Part shown: positions 1 through 9,442 of the stretch, piece by piece | Numbering within the stretch: the first letter of the stretch is position 1 | Layout of the letters: every line of letters begins with the position of its first letter | Assembly: GCA_946406015.1 (NCBI GenBank) | Contig: CAMJJD010000006.1 | Coordinates: 1 to 64,000 of the forward strand | From: an uncultured Bacteroidales bacterium | Lineage (GTDB): Bacteria; Bacteroidota; Bacteroidia; Bacteroidales; P3 | Direction: 5' to 3' | Length of the DNA stretch: 64,000 nt | Translations under genes and position numbers: made by a program | Notes under the pieces: model-generated | What the model saw: the letters and a program-made list of their open reading frames with translations, nothing else | Database searches by the model: none | What the model was told of the DNA's origin: nothing

Positions 1-2
1 TT

Positions 3-2351
3 GTCGACACGGTCAGGTTGACGGAGTATGTGACTGTACGTGACACTGCTTATATTAATGTGCCATACGCTGTGCATGACTCTACCGTGGTTGTCGACAC
101 GGTCAGGTTGACGGAGTATGTGACGGTGCGTGATACTGCATTTATTAACGTGCCATACACCGTGCATGACACTACATATGTGCATGTGCCGGTGCATGAC
201 TCTATCGTGGTTGTCGATACGGTCAAGCTGACGGAGTACGTGACTGTACGTGACACTGCTTATATCAACGTGCCATACGCCGTGCATGACACTACATATG
301 TGCATGTGCCGGTGCACGACTCTACCGTGGTTGTCGATACGGTCAAGCTGACGGAGTACGTAACTGTACGTGACACTGCTTATATCAACGTGCCATACGC
401 CGTGCATGACACTACATATGTGCATGTGCCGGTACATGACTCTATCGTGGTTGTCGATACGGTCAAGCTGACGGAGTACGTGACATTACGTGATACAATC
501 TATACTAATGTGCCATACGCCGTGCATGACTCTATCGTGGTTGTCGACACGGTCAAGCTGACGGAGTACGTGACTGTACGTGACACTGCTTATATTACGG
601 TGCGAGATACCGTGACGCTGACGGAGTATATGAAGGTGCATGATACGACCTATATTGACGTGCCAGTACACGATACGACCGTCATTACCGATACAGAAAC
701 CTTGACTAAATATGTGCCGGTGCATGATACTACTTATATTACGGTGCGAGATACCGTGACGCTGACGGAGTATATGAAGGTGCATGATACGACCTATATT
801 GACGTGCCAGTACACGATACGACCGTCATTACCGATACAGAAACCTTGACTAAATATGTGCCGGTGCATGATACTACTTATATTACGGTGCGAGATACCG
901 TGACGCTGACGGAGTATGTGCGGGTACATGATACTACTTATAAAGACGTGCGAGATACTGTGATGTTGACGGAGTATGTGCGGGTACATGATACGGCCTA
1001 TATTGACGTGCGGGATACTATAGTTGTTGTCGACACGGTGACCCTGAAGGAGTATGTGTCGGTGCGTGATACAACCTATATCGATGTTCCATATGCTGTG
1101 CATGACACCATAGTTGTTGTCGACACGGTGGAATATGCATCCTCACCGGCCTCTGACTTGGCATTTGCTTCCACTTCCGCCATGCCGCTGGCAGAATATG
1201 CGCTAGGGCTTTCTCCGAGTCAGGACAGTCCGACTGAGTCCCAGCGCCAGAAGGATAAGACACTGAAGGTGGGCTTGATGATGCCGTTGCACTTGGATCA
1301 GATGGATCAAATCAGCACTTCGAAGTTCGATGTGGAGCAACGTGGCAAGAAGAGCTATCGCCAGTTTGAGTTCATTGAGTTCTATGAGGGCTTGCTACTT
1401 GCGCTCGACAAATTGTCCGAACAAGGCATCAGCGTGGAGCTCAATGTGGCCGATGTCAGCGGTAACACTCCTGCGCAGGTGGAACAAGCCTTTGTAAGCC
1501 ATCAGATGGGGAAGTGTGATTTCGTGGTGGCACTGCTGCTGCGCGACTGCTTCGACAAGGCTGCAGAGTTGGCGCAGCAGGCGGGTGTCTACATCGTCAA
1601 CCCCATGGCTACCCGTAGCGAGCTCTGTGCGGACAATCCCCACATGGTCAAGATACAGCCTTCGCTGTCGGGCATGGTGGCGTTGATGCTGGCCAATATG
1701 AAGTTCGAACGGCCAGACGGTCACCTCTATATCATCCACTCCAACAGCGCGGCCGAGAAAGCGGCAATGGATGAGTTGAAACGTCAGCTCACGGAGCGAG
1801 GTGACATCAAATACACCATCTTCAACTGGAGTCAGAGTGCAAGACTGGTATCGGTGCTGAAGGCTACGCCTAAGTGTAACGTGCTGAGCATATATGATCA
1901 GGGGAAGGACAATAACCGTGTGTACAGCATCAACCTGCTCAACCGCTTGGCGAGTATTAAGAAGGACAGTCCCACGCTCTATACCCTCACCGACTGGACG
2001 CGCGAGTACAACGATATCGACTTCGCCCAGTTGCAGCTTCTCGGCTACCATACCTACAGCCTTGCGTGGGATATGACCAACGACGTGCATGTGCAGTTCC
2101 TGCAGTCCTTCCGCAACCGTTTCGGTTCTGAGCCCACGTCGCAGTTGGCCGCTACAGCCTACGACTTGATGCTTTACATAGGCAGCGGTTTGGCTCGTCG
2201 CAACAGCGATTTCTGGCTTACGCCAGGCAACAGCCTGCCGACGCTTGTGCAGCCTCTCCACCTCGGACGCAGCGGTGCCGGCTTGGAAAATGACAAGGCG
2301 CAGCTTTATCGGTTGGATGACCTGCGCTTCATCAAAGCACTCTTCAAATAA
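3..2351 (+). CDS. Repeat-rich protein with C-terminal periplasmic-binding-protein (type 1)-like domain; 5' end outside window
   Basis: Frame is open to the left edge; N-terminal tandem (VHDTTYVHVPVHDSxVVVDTVKLTEYVTVRDTAYINVPYA) repeats, then LKVGLMMPLHLDQ...FYEGLLLALDKL...VNPMATRS PBP1-like region. Confidence 0.75.
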   Translation, partial: VDTVRLTEYVTVRDTAYINVPYAVHDSTVVVDTVRLTEYVTVRDTAFINVPYTVHDTTYVHVPVHDSIVVVDTVKLTEYVTVRDTAYINVPYAVHDTTYVHVPVHDSTVVVDTVKLTEYVTVRDTAYINVPYAVHDTTYVHVPVHDSIVVVDTVKLTEYVTLRDTIYTNVPYAVHDSIVVVDTVKLTEYVTVRDTAYITVRDTVTLTEYMKVHDTTYIDVPVHDTTVITDTETLTKYVPVHDTTYITVRDTVTLTEYMKVHDTTYIDVPVHDTTVITDTETLTKYVPVHDTTYITVRDTVTLTEYVRVHDTTYKDVRDTVMLTEYVRVHDTAYIDVRDTIVVVDTVTLKEYVSVRDTTYIDVPYAVHDTIVVVDTVEYASSPASDLAFASTSAMPLAEYALGLSPSQDSPTESQRQKDKTLKVGLMMPLHLDQMDQISTSKFDVEQRGKKSYRQFEFIEFYEGLLLALDKLSEQGISVELNVADVSGNTPAQVEQAFVSHQMGKCDFVVALLLRDCFDKAAELAQQAGVYIVNPMATRSELCADNPHMVKIQPSLSGMVALMLANMKFERPDGHLYIIHSNSAAEKAAMDELKRQLTERGDIKYTIFNWSQSARLVSVLKATPKCNVLSIYDQGKDNNRVYSINLLNRLASIKKDSPTLYTLTDWTREYNDIDFAQLQLLGYHTYSLAWDMTNDVHVQFLQSFRNRFGSEPTSQLAATAYDLMLYIGSGLARRNSDFWLTPGNSLPTLVQPLHLGRSGAGLENDKAQLYRLDDLRFIKALFK
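91..570 (+). repeat. Tandem coding repeats with 120-bp unit and 90-bp (30-bp deleted) variants
   Basis: TTGTCGAYACGGTCARG recurs at 91, 211, 331, 451 (120-bp spacing) and at 1 and 541 (90-bp spacing). Confidence 0.85.
601..888 (+). repeat. Apparently perfect 144-bp tandem duplication within the CDS
   Basis: TGCGAGATACCGTGACGCTGACGGAGTATATGAAGG... at 601 repeats at 745 and starts again at 889. Confidence 0.85.
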
Positions 2352-3289
2352 TGGAATACCAGAACACAATCAATAAAGAATTCCGTCTGACCGGTCCTGG
2401 CCTGCACACAGGTCGCACAGTGACGGTCACTGTCAAACCAGCCCCCGAAAACTTCGGCATCGCTTTCCGTCGCACCGACCGTGTCAACATCATCACCCAG
2501 CCGGCGCTGGCCGAGAAAGTGGGTGAGACTTCGCGTGGCACTACCCTCGGCAGCGGCCGTCACACTATCGCCACCATCGAGCACTTGATGTCGGCCCTTC
2601 ATGGAATGAAGGTCGACAACGCCTTGGTGGAACTTGACGGCGGCGAAGTCCCCATCCTCGACGGCTCGTCTCGCCCCTGGTTGCTGCAGTTGGTCCGCGT
2701 GGGTGTTCGCCAACAGCAGGCCGAACGCAAGGTGATTAATATCCAGCAACCGCTCCATTTCGAGTACTCGCCCACCGGCTCGGTGTTCGACGTCGAACCA
2801 TGCGACCACTTTGCTGTGCACTGCGAGATTGACTTCAAAGACACCGTCATCGGGTGCCAGCAAGCCGACATGAACGACTTCAGTGAGTATGCCGCCAGCA
2901 TCGCCCCCTGCCGCACCTTCGTCTTCCTGCACGAGATAGAACCCCTCCTGCACCTCAACCTCATCAAAGGCGGTTCGCTCGACAACGCCCTCGTTTTTGT
3001 CAACCGTGAGCTCACCTCCAAGCAACTCAAGCGACTGGCCAAGACCTTCCATAAGGACGTCAGCCACTTCCGGGTGCACGACGGAGTGCTTAATACCACC
3101 GACCCCTACTTCCCAAACGAGCCGGCCCGACACAAGCTGCTTGACTTTGTGGGCGACATCCGGCTAGTGGGTTGCATGCTCAACGGGCGTTTCTCCATAC
3201 GCAAACCTGGCCACAAGGCCAACAATGCCTTCGCCCGTTTCTTGGTGAAGGAATTAAACAATCAAACAAGCAATCAATCAAACAGGTAA
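2351..3289 (+). CDS. lpxC: UDP-3-O-acyl-N-acetylglucosamine deacetylase (LpxC), without fused FabZ domain
   Basis: GPGLHTGRTVTVTVKPAPENFGIAFRRTD, TTLG...TIEHLMSALHGM, ELDGGEVPILDGSS; ORF ends directly before lpxA. Confidence 0.9.
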   Translation: MEYQNTINKEFRLTGPGLHTGRTVTVTVKPAPENFGIAFRRTDRVNIITQPALAEKVGETSRGTTLGSGRHTIATIEHLMSALHGMKVDNALVELDGGEVPILDGSSRPWLLQLVRVGVRQQQAERKVINIQQPLHFEYSPTGSVFDVEPCDHFAVHCEIDFKDTVIGCQQADMNDFSEYAASIAPCRTFVFLHEIEPLLHLNLIKGGSLDNALVFVNRELTSKQLKRLAKTFHKDVSHFRVHDGVLNTTDPYFPNEPARHKLLDFVGDIRLVGCMLNGRFSIRKPGHKANNAFARFLVKELNNQTSNQSNR

Positions 3290-4074
3290 TGATACTTTAC
3301 GACCTCAACCCCAATGCCAAGATCGGCAAGGACGTGACCATAAGCAACTTCACCACCATCTACGATGACGTGGAGATTGGCGATGGCACCTGGATCGGTC
3401 CCAATGTCACCATCTTCCCCGGTGCCCGCATTGGCCGCAACTGCAAGATATTCCCCGGCACCGTCATTGCCGCTGTGCCGCAGGACCTCAAGTTCGCCGG
3501 CGAGTACACCACCGTCGAGATTGGCGACAATAACACCATCCGTGAGTGCTGCACCATCAACCGCGGTACTGCCGCCAGCGGCAAAACCGTTATCGGCAAC
3601 GGCAACCTGCTGATGGCTTATGTCCATGTGGCTCACGACTGTGTGGTGGGTGACAACTGCGTGCTGGCCAACAACGCCACCCTTGCAGGCCACATCATCC
3701 TCGGCGACTACGTCATCCTTGGAGGCAAGACGGCCTGTCTGCAGTTCATACACATCGGCTCGCATGTCATCACCCAGGGAGGTGCTCTTGTCGACAAAGA
3801 CATCCCGCCCTTCGTCAAGGCTGCACGCTATCCCATCCAGTATTGCGGCATCAACAGCTTGGGGCTACAACGTCGTGGATTCTCGCGTGAGAGCATCGAC
3901 ACCATCTCCGACATCTACCGCTACATCTTTGTCAAAGGGATACCTCTCCCCGATGCCGTCGAGCTGGTCAAGGAACGCTACGGCCACACCGACGAGGGTA
4001 AACAGGTATTGGCCTTCATCGGCAACGCCAATACTGGCCTGCTGAGCGGATATAAGAGTGTCCGCAAAGCGTAA
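3289..4074 (+). CDS. lpxA: UDP-N-acetylglucosamine O-acyltransferase (LpxA)
   Basis: Left-handed beta-helix hexapeptides, AVPQDLKFAGE, RECCTINRGTA, VHVAHDCVVGDNC; start overlaps lpxC stop (TAATG). Confidence 0.93.
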   Translation: MILYDLNPNAKIGKDVTISNFTTIYDDVEIGDGTWIGPNVTIFPGARIGRNCKIFPGTVIAAVPQDLKFAGEYTTVEIGDNNTIRECCTINRGTAASGKTVIGNGNLLMAYVHVAHDCVVGDNCVLANNATLAGHIILGDYVILGGKTACLQFIHIGSHVITQGGALVDKDIPPFVKAARYPIQYCGINSLGLQRRGFSRESIDTISDIYRYIFVKGIPLPDAVELVKERYGHTDEGKQVLAFIGNANTGLLSGYKSVRKA

Positions 4075-4086
4075 CGGAAAGAACCG

Positions 4087-4512
4087 TTAGACGTGTATCA
4101 TGGTAGTCTCGACAATGGCAACCTGTTTGCCGTTGCCGGGATTTTCTATTATGGTCTGGTACAACGCCGTAGTGCGTCCCTGTTTGAGGGGGGTACAGCG
4201 GGCTGTGAGCACGCCGTCCGTCGCAGGTGCCAGGAAATGGATGTTGCTGTCAAGTGATACCCAATGCAGGGAAGGGGTGCCTTCTGCTTCTGTCTTGTCA
4301 AGACGGTCGCTGTTCGCCGCCACAGCAGCGCAGAAGTCGGCCAAGGTGAACAACACACCGCCCATCGCAGCTCCGCGGGCATTGCGGTGACGGTCGTCTA
4401 GTGTCAAAGTGCAGCATGCTTCATTGTTCCCCACCGACACAATCTCTATTCCCGTCAGTGAGGCAAAACGGTCGTCGGCGAATACTCGCCGGGCGCAGTC
4501 CTTCTTCTCCAT
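4087..4512 (-). CDS. PaaI-family hotdog thioesterase
   Basis: RNARGAAMGGVLFTLADFCAAVAAN motif and length. Confidence 0.8.
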   Translation of the reverse strand: MEKKDCARRVFADDRFASLTGIEIVSVGNNEACCTLTLDDRHRNARGAAMGGVLFTLADFCAAVAANSDRLDKTEAEGTPSLHWVSLDSNIHFLAPATDGVLTARCTPLKQGRTTALYQTIIENPGNGKQVAIVETTMIHV

Positions 4513-4516
4513 GGCA

Positions 4517-5152
4517 TCAGAAACAATACGCTAGTCCGAAGGTGAGCGTGCGGTTGAAGGCTCCGCGGTTGTCGCGGAAGAGGCGGTAGGTGCCGCTGGC
4601 AGCTTGGTCGACCACACTCAACATTGAAGTCTGGAAGCGTACCTCGGCGGCGATGCTGTAGGAGAAAAGGTAGCGTGCCGACAGCGTCAGCGGACACCAG
4701 TCGAAGCGTCGGTAGTTGTCTTCCTGTGCTGCGTTCCGTTCGCCGTCGCCGTCGCTCACACGTGCGCCCACCAATATGGCCGGCGCCACGCCGGCAGCCA
4801 GCCGCAGGGCGCCGTCGAGCATCGTATAGCTCATCATCAGGGGCATCTCCACATAGTTCAATGTGATGGTGCGGTCCAGAAAGTCATTATTGATGTTCGA
4901 CCCTTTCTGGGTGAAGGCCAATTCAACCACCATGCGCCAAGGGGTGCGTTCGTCCCATCCGAAATAAAAGCTGGTGCCCAAGCCGCCGCGCAGGCCTAGA
5001 TGGCTGTAACTACCGGCACCGTCGCCGTCAATCTGGCTGAAGTTGGCTCCGAACGAAGCGCTGGCATCGAAACGTCGCTGAGCGCCGGCACCGAGGGCGC
5101 ACAAGAGCATCAGCATGCAGATAATAGTCTTTTTATTCATATCTTTAATCAT
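4517..5152 (-). CDS. Outer-membrane beta-barrel protein (PorT-like)
   Basis: Signal peptide, alternating amphipathic strands, GLRGGLGTSFYFGW, terminal aromatic FGLAYCF. Confidence 0.65.
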   Translation of the reverse strand: MIKDMNKKTIICMLMLLCALGAGAQRRFDASASFGANFSQIDGDGAGSYSHLGLRGGLGTSFYFGWDERTPWRMVVELAFTQKGSNINNDFLDRTITLNYVEMPLMMSYTMLDGALRLAAGVAPAILVGARVSDGDGERNAAQEDNYRRFDWCPLTLSARYLFSYSIAAEVRFQTSMLSVVDQAASGTYRLFRDNRGAFNRTLTFGLAYCF

Positions 5153-5308
5153 TAACCATTAAGGAAATGTTAAGTGTTTGTTCTTTCTAGGAATTAAGGA
5201 GACAGGAGATAGGACAAATGTTCTGGTCTACCCTATCATTAGCATCGGTATTGTCCCCTCTCACTCCCCGTCACTCTCCTCCGTCACTACTCTTCAACTT
5301 TTTTACTC

Positions 5309-5899
5309 TTATAGTATCAACTCTTTTCTAAGGTTCTCGGCTCCGCCAAACACGATGCCTTTCATGCCCATTTGGCAGGCCGCAGCCACATTGTCGGGGT
5401 TGTCGTCTACGAAGATGCAGTCGTCAGATTGCAGATGGTAGCGGTCGAGCAGCACCTGGAACAGCTGCGGGTCGGGCTTGACGTATCCTTCGGCGGCAGA
5501 GACGACATAACGGTCGATCATCTGCAGGATGGAGAAGTGCCGACGAGCCTCGGGAAAAGTCTCCATGCTCCAGTTGGTCAGACCATATATTTCGTATCCT
5601 GTATCTTTCAACTCGGTAAGCAGCTCACGCATGCCGGGCATCTCGCCAGTCAGCATTTCGCGCCAACGGTCGCGGTAGAGGACGATGGCTTCGCGATATT
5701 CAGGAAAGCGTCCTTGAAGTTCTTCGATGCAGGCGTCCTGGCTTTCGCCGCGGTCGATGCGTTGGCGCCAGTTCATGTCGGTTACATGCCGCAGAAACCA
5801 CCAGGCCTTAGCCTCGTCGCCGAAGTACTCACCGTAAACCCGCTCGGGGTGCCATTCCACCAGCACGTTGCCGAAGTCGAAGATGATATTCTTGTACAT
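5309..5899 (-). CDS. HAD-superfamily hydrolase (HAD-IA)
   Basis: IIFDFGNVLVEWHPE, GLTNWS, KPDPQLFQ, CIFVDDNPDNV. Confidence 0.9.
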   Translation of the reverse strand: MYKNIIFDFGNVLVEWHPERVYGEYFGDEAKAWWFLRHVTDMNWRQRIDRGESQDACIEELQGRFPEYREAIVLYRDRWREMLTGEMPGMRELLTELKDTGYEIYGLTNWSMETFPEARRHFSILQMIDRYVVSAAEGYVKPDPQLFQVLLDRYHLQSDDCIFVDDNPDNVAAACQMGMKGIVFGGAENLRKELIL

Positions 5900-5987
5900 T
5901 GGATGTTGTTCTTCTTTTTCGGAAAGATAACGCCATCAAAATGCATTTATTGTATATTTTTTTCTATTGTCCGTTATTTAGAATAAT

Positions 5988-6547
5988 GTGGCTATTATGT
6001 AAGTGAAATAGCTGACAATGGACAAAGCACGGGGCACCTCGACTCGATAGTCAGCGACGGCGACTGCGACAACTATGAGCACTATTACTACGACACCGAC
6101 GGCCGACTGACGCATGTCATCCACGGTGGGCTGGTGACCCGCTCGCGGCGCGACACTACGGTGATTGTCTATGGCGACCACGGCCTGCCGGTGGCCACCA
6201 GCAGCGACTGGGACAGTAAGCACAACGGCCCCTGGTGGCAATGGGACGACGAAGGGCGCCTCACGGCCTACGGCTCGCGTTATTTCCGCAAGGACTACGA
6301 ATACGACAGCCAAGGACGCTTGGTGAAAAGCATAGACGGCGACACCTTTGTGAGCGAGTACTTCTACGACGGGAACGGCGACTTGATCAAGGAGGTGGTG
6401 CAGTGCAAGAAACCCTCATATTGCGGCGGCGGATGGACTAGTACCTACAGGTACATCCTCGACAGCCACGGCAACTGGACACACCAATACTCCGTCGGCG
6501 AGGAGGGCGAGACCCTCATGGTTATAAGAATAATTGAATACTATTAA
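5988..6547 (+). pseudogene. Fragment of a YD-repeat/RHS-like protein, 5' truncated
   Basis: Frame open from ~5988 with no good start; YYYDTDGRLTHV, WQWDDEGRLTAYGS, YEYDSQGRLVKS, EYFYDGNGDLIKE. Confidence 0.6.
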
Positions 6548-6554
6548 AAAATAA

Positions 6555-6582
6555 ACGGGAGCGACCATTTGGTTGCTCCCGT
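6555..6582. terminator. Bidirectional hairpin terminator
   Basis: ACGGGAGCGACC-ATTT-GGTTGCTCCCGT between two convergent genes. Confidence 0.75.
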
Positions 6583-6613
6583 TATTGTCTTTGCTGTCTG
6601 TGTTGTCTTTCGA

Positions 6614-7744
6614 CTAGCGACCCTTGTACATATCGTCGTAGTACTTCTGGTAGTCGCCTGAGGTGACGTTGTCCATCCACTCCTGATTGTCAAGGTACCA
6701 GCGGACGGTCTTCTCGATGCCCTCCTCGAACTGCAGGCTGGGTTCCCAGCCGAGCTCGCGCTGCAGTTTGCTGCTGTCGATGGCGTAGCGCATGTCGTGG
6801 CCGGCTCGGTCGGTGACATAGGTGATGAGGTCCATGTCCTGTCCTTCGGGACGGCCCAGCAGACGATCGACAGTGTTGATGACCACCTTGATGATATCGA
6901 TGTTCTTCCACTCGTTGAAGCCGCCGATGTTGTAGGTCTCGGCCACTTTGCCTTTATGGAAGATGAGGTCGATGGCGCGGGCGTGGTCCTCAACATAGAG
7001 CCAGTCGCGCACGTTCTCGCCCTTGCCATAGACGGGCAGCGGCTTGCGGTGGCGGATATTATTGATGAACAGCGGAATCAGCTTCTCGGGGAACTGGTAA
7101 GGACCGTAGTTGTTGGAGCAGTTGGTGACGATGGTCGGTAGGCCATAAGTGTCATGGAAGGCGCGCACGAAATGATCGCTCGAAGCTTTGGCGGCGCTGT
7201 AGGGGCTGTGGGGCTGGTATTTCAGGTCCTCGGTGAAGAACTTCTCGCCGTAGGCCAGGTGGTGCTCGCCGCTGCTGGCCTTGGTGGTGAAGGGAGGCTT
7301 GATACCCTCGGGGCGGGTCATCTCCAAGGCGCCGTACACCTCGTCGGTCGAGATGTGGTAGAAACGCTTACCCTCATACTTCTCCGGCAGGTTCTCCCAG
7401 TAGAGCTTGGCGGCTTGTAGCAGGCTCAGGGTGCCCATCACGTTGGTTTGTGCGAAGGTGAAGGGGTCCTTGATGCTGCGGTCCACATGGCTCTCGGCGG
7501 CCAGGTGGATGATGCCGTCGACCTTCTCATCTTGGAGGAGCTTATAGACACCATCGAAGTCGCAGATGTCCATCTTGACAAACTTATAGTTGGGCTTGTC
7601 TTCGATGTCCTTCAGGTTGGCCAGGTTGCCGGCGTAGGTCAACTTGTCGAGGTTGATAATCTTGTACTGCGGGTACTTGTTGACAAACAGCCGTACCACA
7701 TGGCTTCCAATGAATCCGGCTCCTCCGGTGATGATGATGTTCAT
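6614..7744 (-). CDS. rfbB: dTDP-glucose 4,6-dehydratase
   Basis: ITGGAGFIGSHVVRLF, HLAAESHVDRSI, YSAAKASSDHFVRA. Confidence 0.93.
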   Translation of the reverse strand: MNIIITGGAGFIGSHVVRLFVNKYPQYKIINLDKLTYAGNLANLKDIEDKPNYKFVKMDICDFDGVYKLLQDEKVDGIIHLAAESHVDRSIKDPFTFAQTNVMGTLSLLQAAKLYWENLPEKYEGKRFYHISTDEVYGALEMTRPEGIKPPFTTKASSGEHHLAYGEKFFTEDLKYQPHSPYSAAKASSDHFVRAFHDTYGLPTIVTNCSNNYGPYQFPEKLIPLFINNIRHRKPLPVYGKGENVRDWLYVEDHARAIDLIFHKGKVAETYNIGGFNEWKNIDIIKVVINTVDRLLGRPEGQDMDLITYVTDRAGHDMRYAIDSSKLQRELGWEPSLQFEEGIEKTVRWYLDNQEWMDNVTSGDYQKYYDDMYKGR

Positions 7745-7950
7745 AGCAATTGAATATTTTCATCTTACAACGCATAAGGGTCGACATTATTGTGTGGCCT
7801 CTTGAAAAAAGTTAAAAGTGAAAGAGACTAAAAGATTAGAAGATTAAAAGTCGAAGAGTTATGGTAATGGTTAAAGTATTCGACTCTCGAAGTCTTGTGA
7901 CGCCATTGGAGCCTTCGGATCGGCTCTGCCGTCAAGTCTCAAAGTTTTTG

Positions 7951-7958
7951 TATCTTTG
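7951..7958 (+). promoter_or_regulatory. Bacteroidetes -7 element TATCTTTG
   Basis: TAnnTTTG match 25 bp upstream of the ATG at 7983. Confidence 0.6.
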
Positions 7959-7982
7959 CAGTCCCATTTGCAAGATGCCGTT

Positions 7983-8516
7983 ATGACTGATAAGTTTGAA
8001 AATACGATACATAAAAGCCTGCACCACTATTTGGTGGGGGCGGGAATGGTGGATGAAAGGTTGCCCGAATGCCCCGATGTGACTGACAAGTGGGAGTCGA
8101 TAGGCAGCTCCTATATCCCCGACGGAGCGCGCGAGTACCGCGATTATCCTGTGGCCAGCCTCGGTTGGATGATGTATATCGGAATGGCTGTGGCTAAGTT
8201 GTGGGATGACGAATGGGAAATCTACTCGCAAGTGGATGATCTTTACCTCTATATGCGCGACAAGCGCGGGTACGACGCCTTGGATGAGTACATCTGCGAG
8301 GACGTGCTGATGGTGCGCGGAGAGGAGTATGAGGACCTTGCACGGGTGGTCGGCGAGTGCGCTGCACGTGTCAATTCCGACCTCATGCATGAGCGTATAG
8401 AGCCTGGCACCAAGGAAGCGTTCGAGGCTTATGTGGCGTGTCTGCGGCAGCTCTACCTCTTCGGGATGGCCGTGCAACTGAAACGGATGGGGTATCACAT
8501 GGAACGAGTACGATGA
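7983..8516 (+). CDS. Conserved hypothetical protein
   Basis: Intact ORF (MTDKFENTIHKSLHHYLVGAGMVDERLPECPDVTDKW) downstream of promoter; ATGA overlap with next gene. Confidence 0.75.
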   Translation: MTDKFENTIHKSLHHYLVGAGMVDERLPECPDVTDKWESIGSSYIPDGAREYRDYPVASLGWMMYIGMAVAKLWDDEWEIYSQVDDLYLYMRDKRGYDALDEYICEDVLMVRGEEYEDLARVVGECAARVNSDLMHERIEPGTKEAFEAYVACLRQLYLFGMAVQLKRMGYHMERVR

Positions 8517-9184
8517 GGCGGATAGATGTCATAGGTGGACGTGAGTGTACCCTCTACTCGATGGACGGTGCCCGGATTCTATTGGTACAACCCGTGGACA
8601 GTCACGACCGAAGCCTGTTGGACAATGAGGTAGAATTGATCCGTAGCCTCTCTGAGGCTCCGTTCAACCTTGTGGCTTTCACCATCAAGGACTGGATGTC
8701 GGAACTCACCCCTTGGCCGGCGCCGCCTACATTCGGCAAACAATCTTTTGGTGATGGTGCGGAAGCCACCCTCAACTATTTGAAAGAGACATTGCTGCCT
8801 TCATTGCTGGAAAACAAAGGGGTGACGAGGGTGGCCCTTGGCGGCTATTCGCTGGCTGGCCTCTTCTCCCTTTGGGCGGGATACAACTCCTGCCTCTTCG
8901 ACGGCCTCGCTGCCGCATCGCCGTCGGTGTGGTATCCGCAATGGGCAGAATATGTGGAAGGGAAGAAGATGTACAGCAAGGCTGTGTATCTGAGTTTGGG
9001 AGACAGAGAGTCGCGTGCTAAAAATCCCGTGATGGCCCATGTGGACGATGCCATACGTCGCCAGTATGAGTCCCTTTCCGCACAGGGGATTGCAACGACG
9101 CTTGAGTGGAACCCAGGCAATCACTTTGCCGATTCCGAGAAGCGGATGGCGAAGGCTTTCGGGTGGGTGCTGGGACAAATATGA
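8513..9184 (+). CDS. Alpha/beta-hydrolase, putative esterase
   Basis: LGGYSLAGLFSLWAG nucleophile elbow, AASPSVWYPQW, C-terminal GNHF. Confidence 0.75.
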   Translation: MRRIDVIGGRECTLYSMDGARILLVQPVDSHDRSLLDNEVELIRSLSEAPFNLVAFTIKDWMSELTPWPAPPTFGKQSFGDGAEATLNYLKETLLPSLLENKGVTRVALGGYSLAGLFSLWAGYNSCLFDGLAAASPSVWYPQWAEYVEGKKMYSKAVYLSLGDRESRAKNPVMAHVDDAIRRQYESLSAQGIATTLEWNPGNHFADSEKRMAKAFGWVLGQI

Positions 9185-9208
9185 TTGCTGAGACCTATAA
9201 TAGAAAAA

Positions 9209-9233
9209 AAGAGCGCTGAATTTCAGTGCTCTT
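9209..9233. terminator. Hairpin terminator
   Basis: AAGAGCGCTGA-ATT-TCAGTGCTCTT. Confidence 0.7.
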
Positions 9234-9240
9234 CTCTTTG

Positions 9241-9314
9241 CTCCCCCTGAAGGACTTGAACCTTCGACCCCCTGATTAACAGTCAGGTGCTCTAACCAAC
9301 TGAGCTAAGGAGGA
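9241..9314 (-). tRNA. tRNA-Asn (GTT)
   Basis: Reverse complement TCCTCCTTAGCTCAGTTGGTTAGAGCACCTGACTGTTAATCAGGGGGTCGAAGGTTCAAGTCCTTCAGGGGGAG folds as a cloverleaf; anticodon GTT. Confidence 0.95.
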
Positions 9315-9442
9315 ATCTCTTTGATTTCTGACTTCTGATTTCTTATTACTAAGTGTCAGTATTTCTCTCGAAATCGGGTGCAAAAGTACGCACTTTTTTT
9401 ATTCTGACCAAATTATTTTTAAAAAAACTTTGCATTCGGTGC

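Noticed and set aside
50-1103. Antisense ORFs across the repeat region
   Set aside because: Absence of stops is a result of the tandem coding repeat, not evidence for genes.
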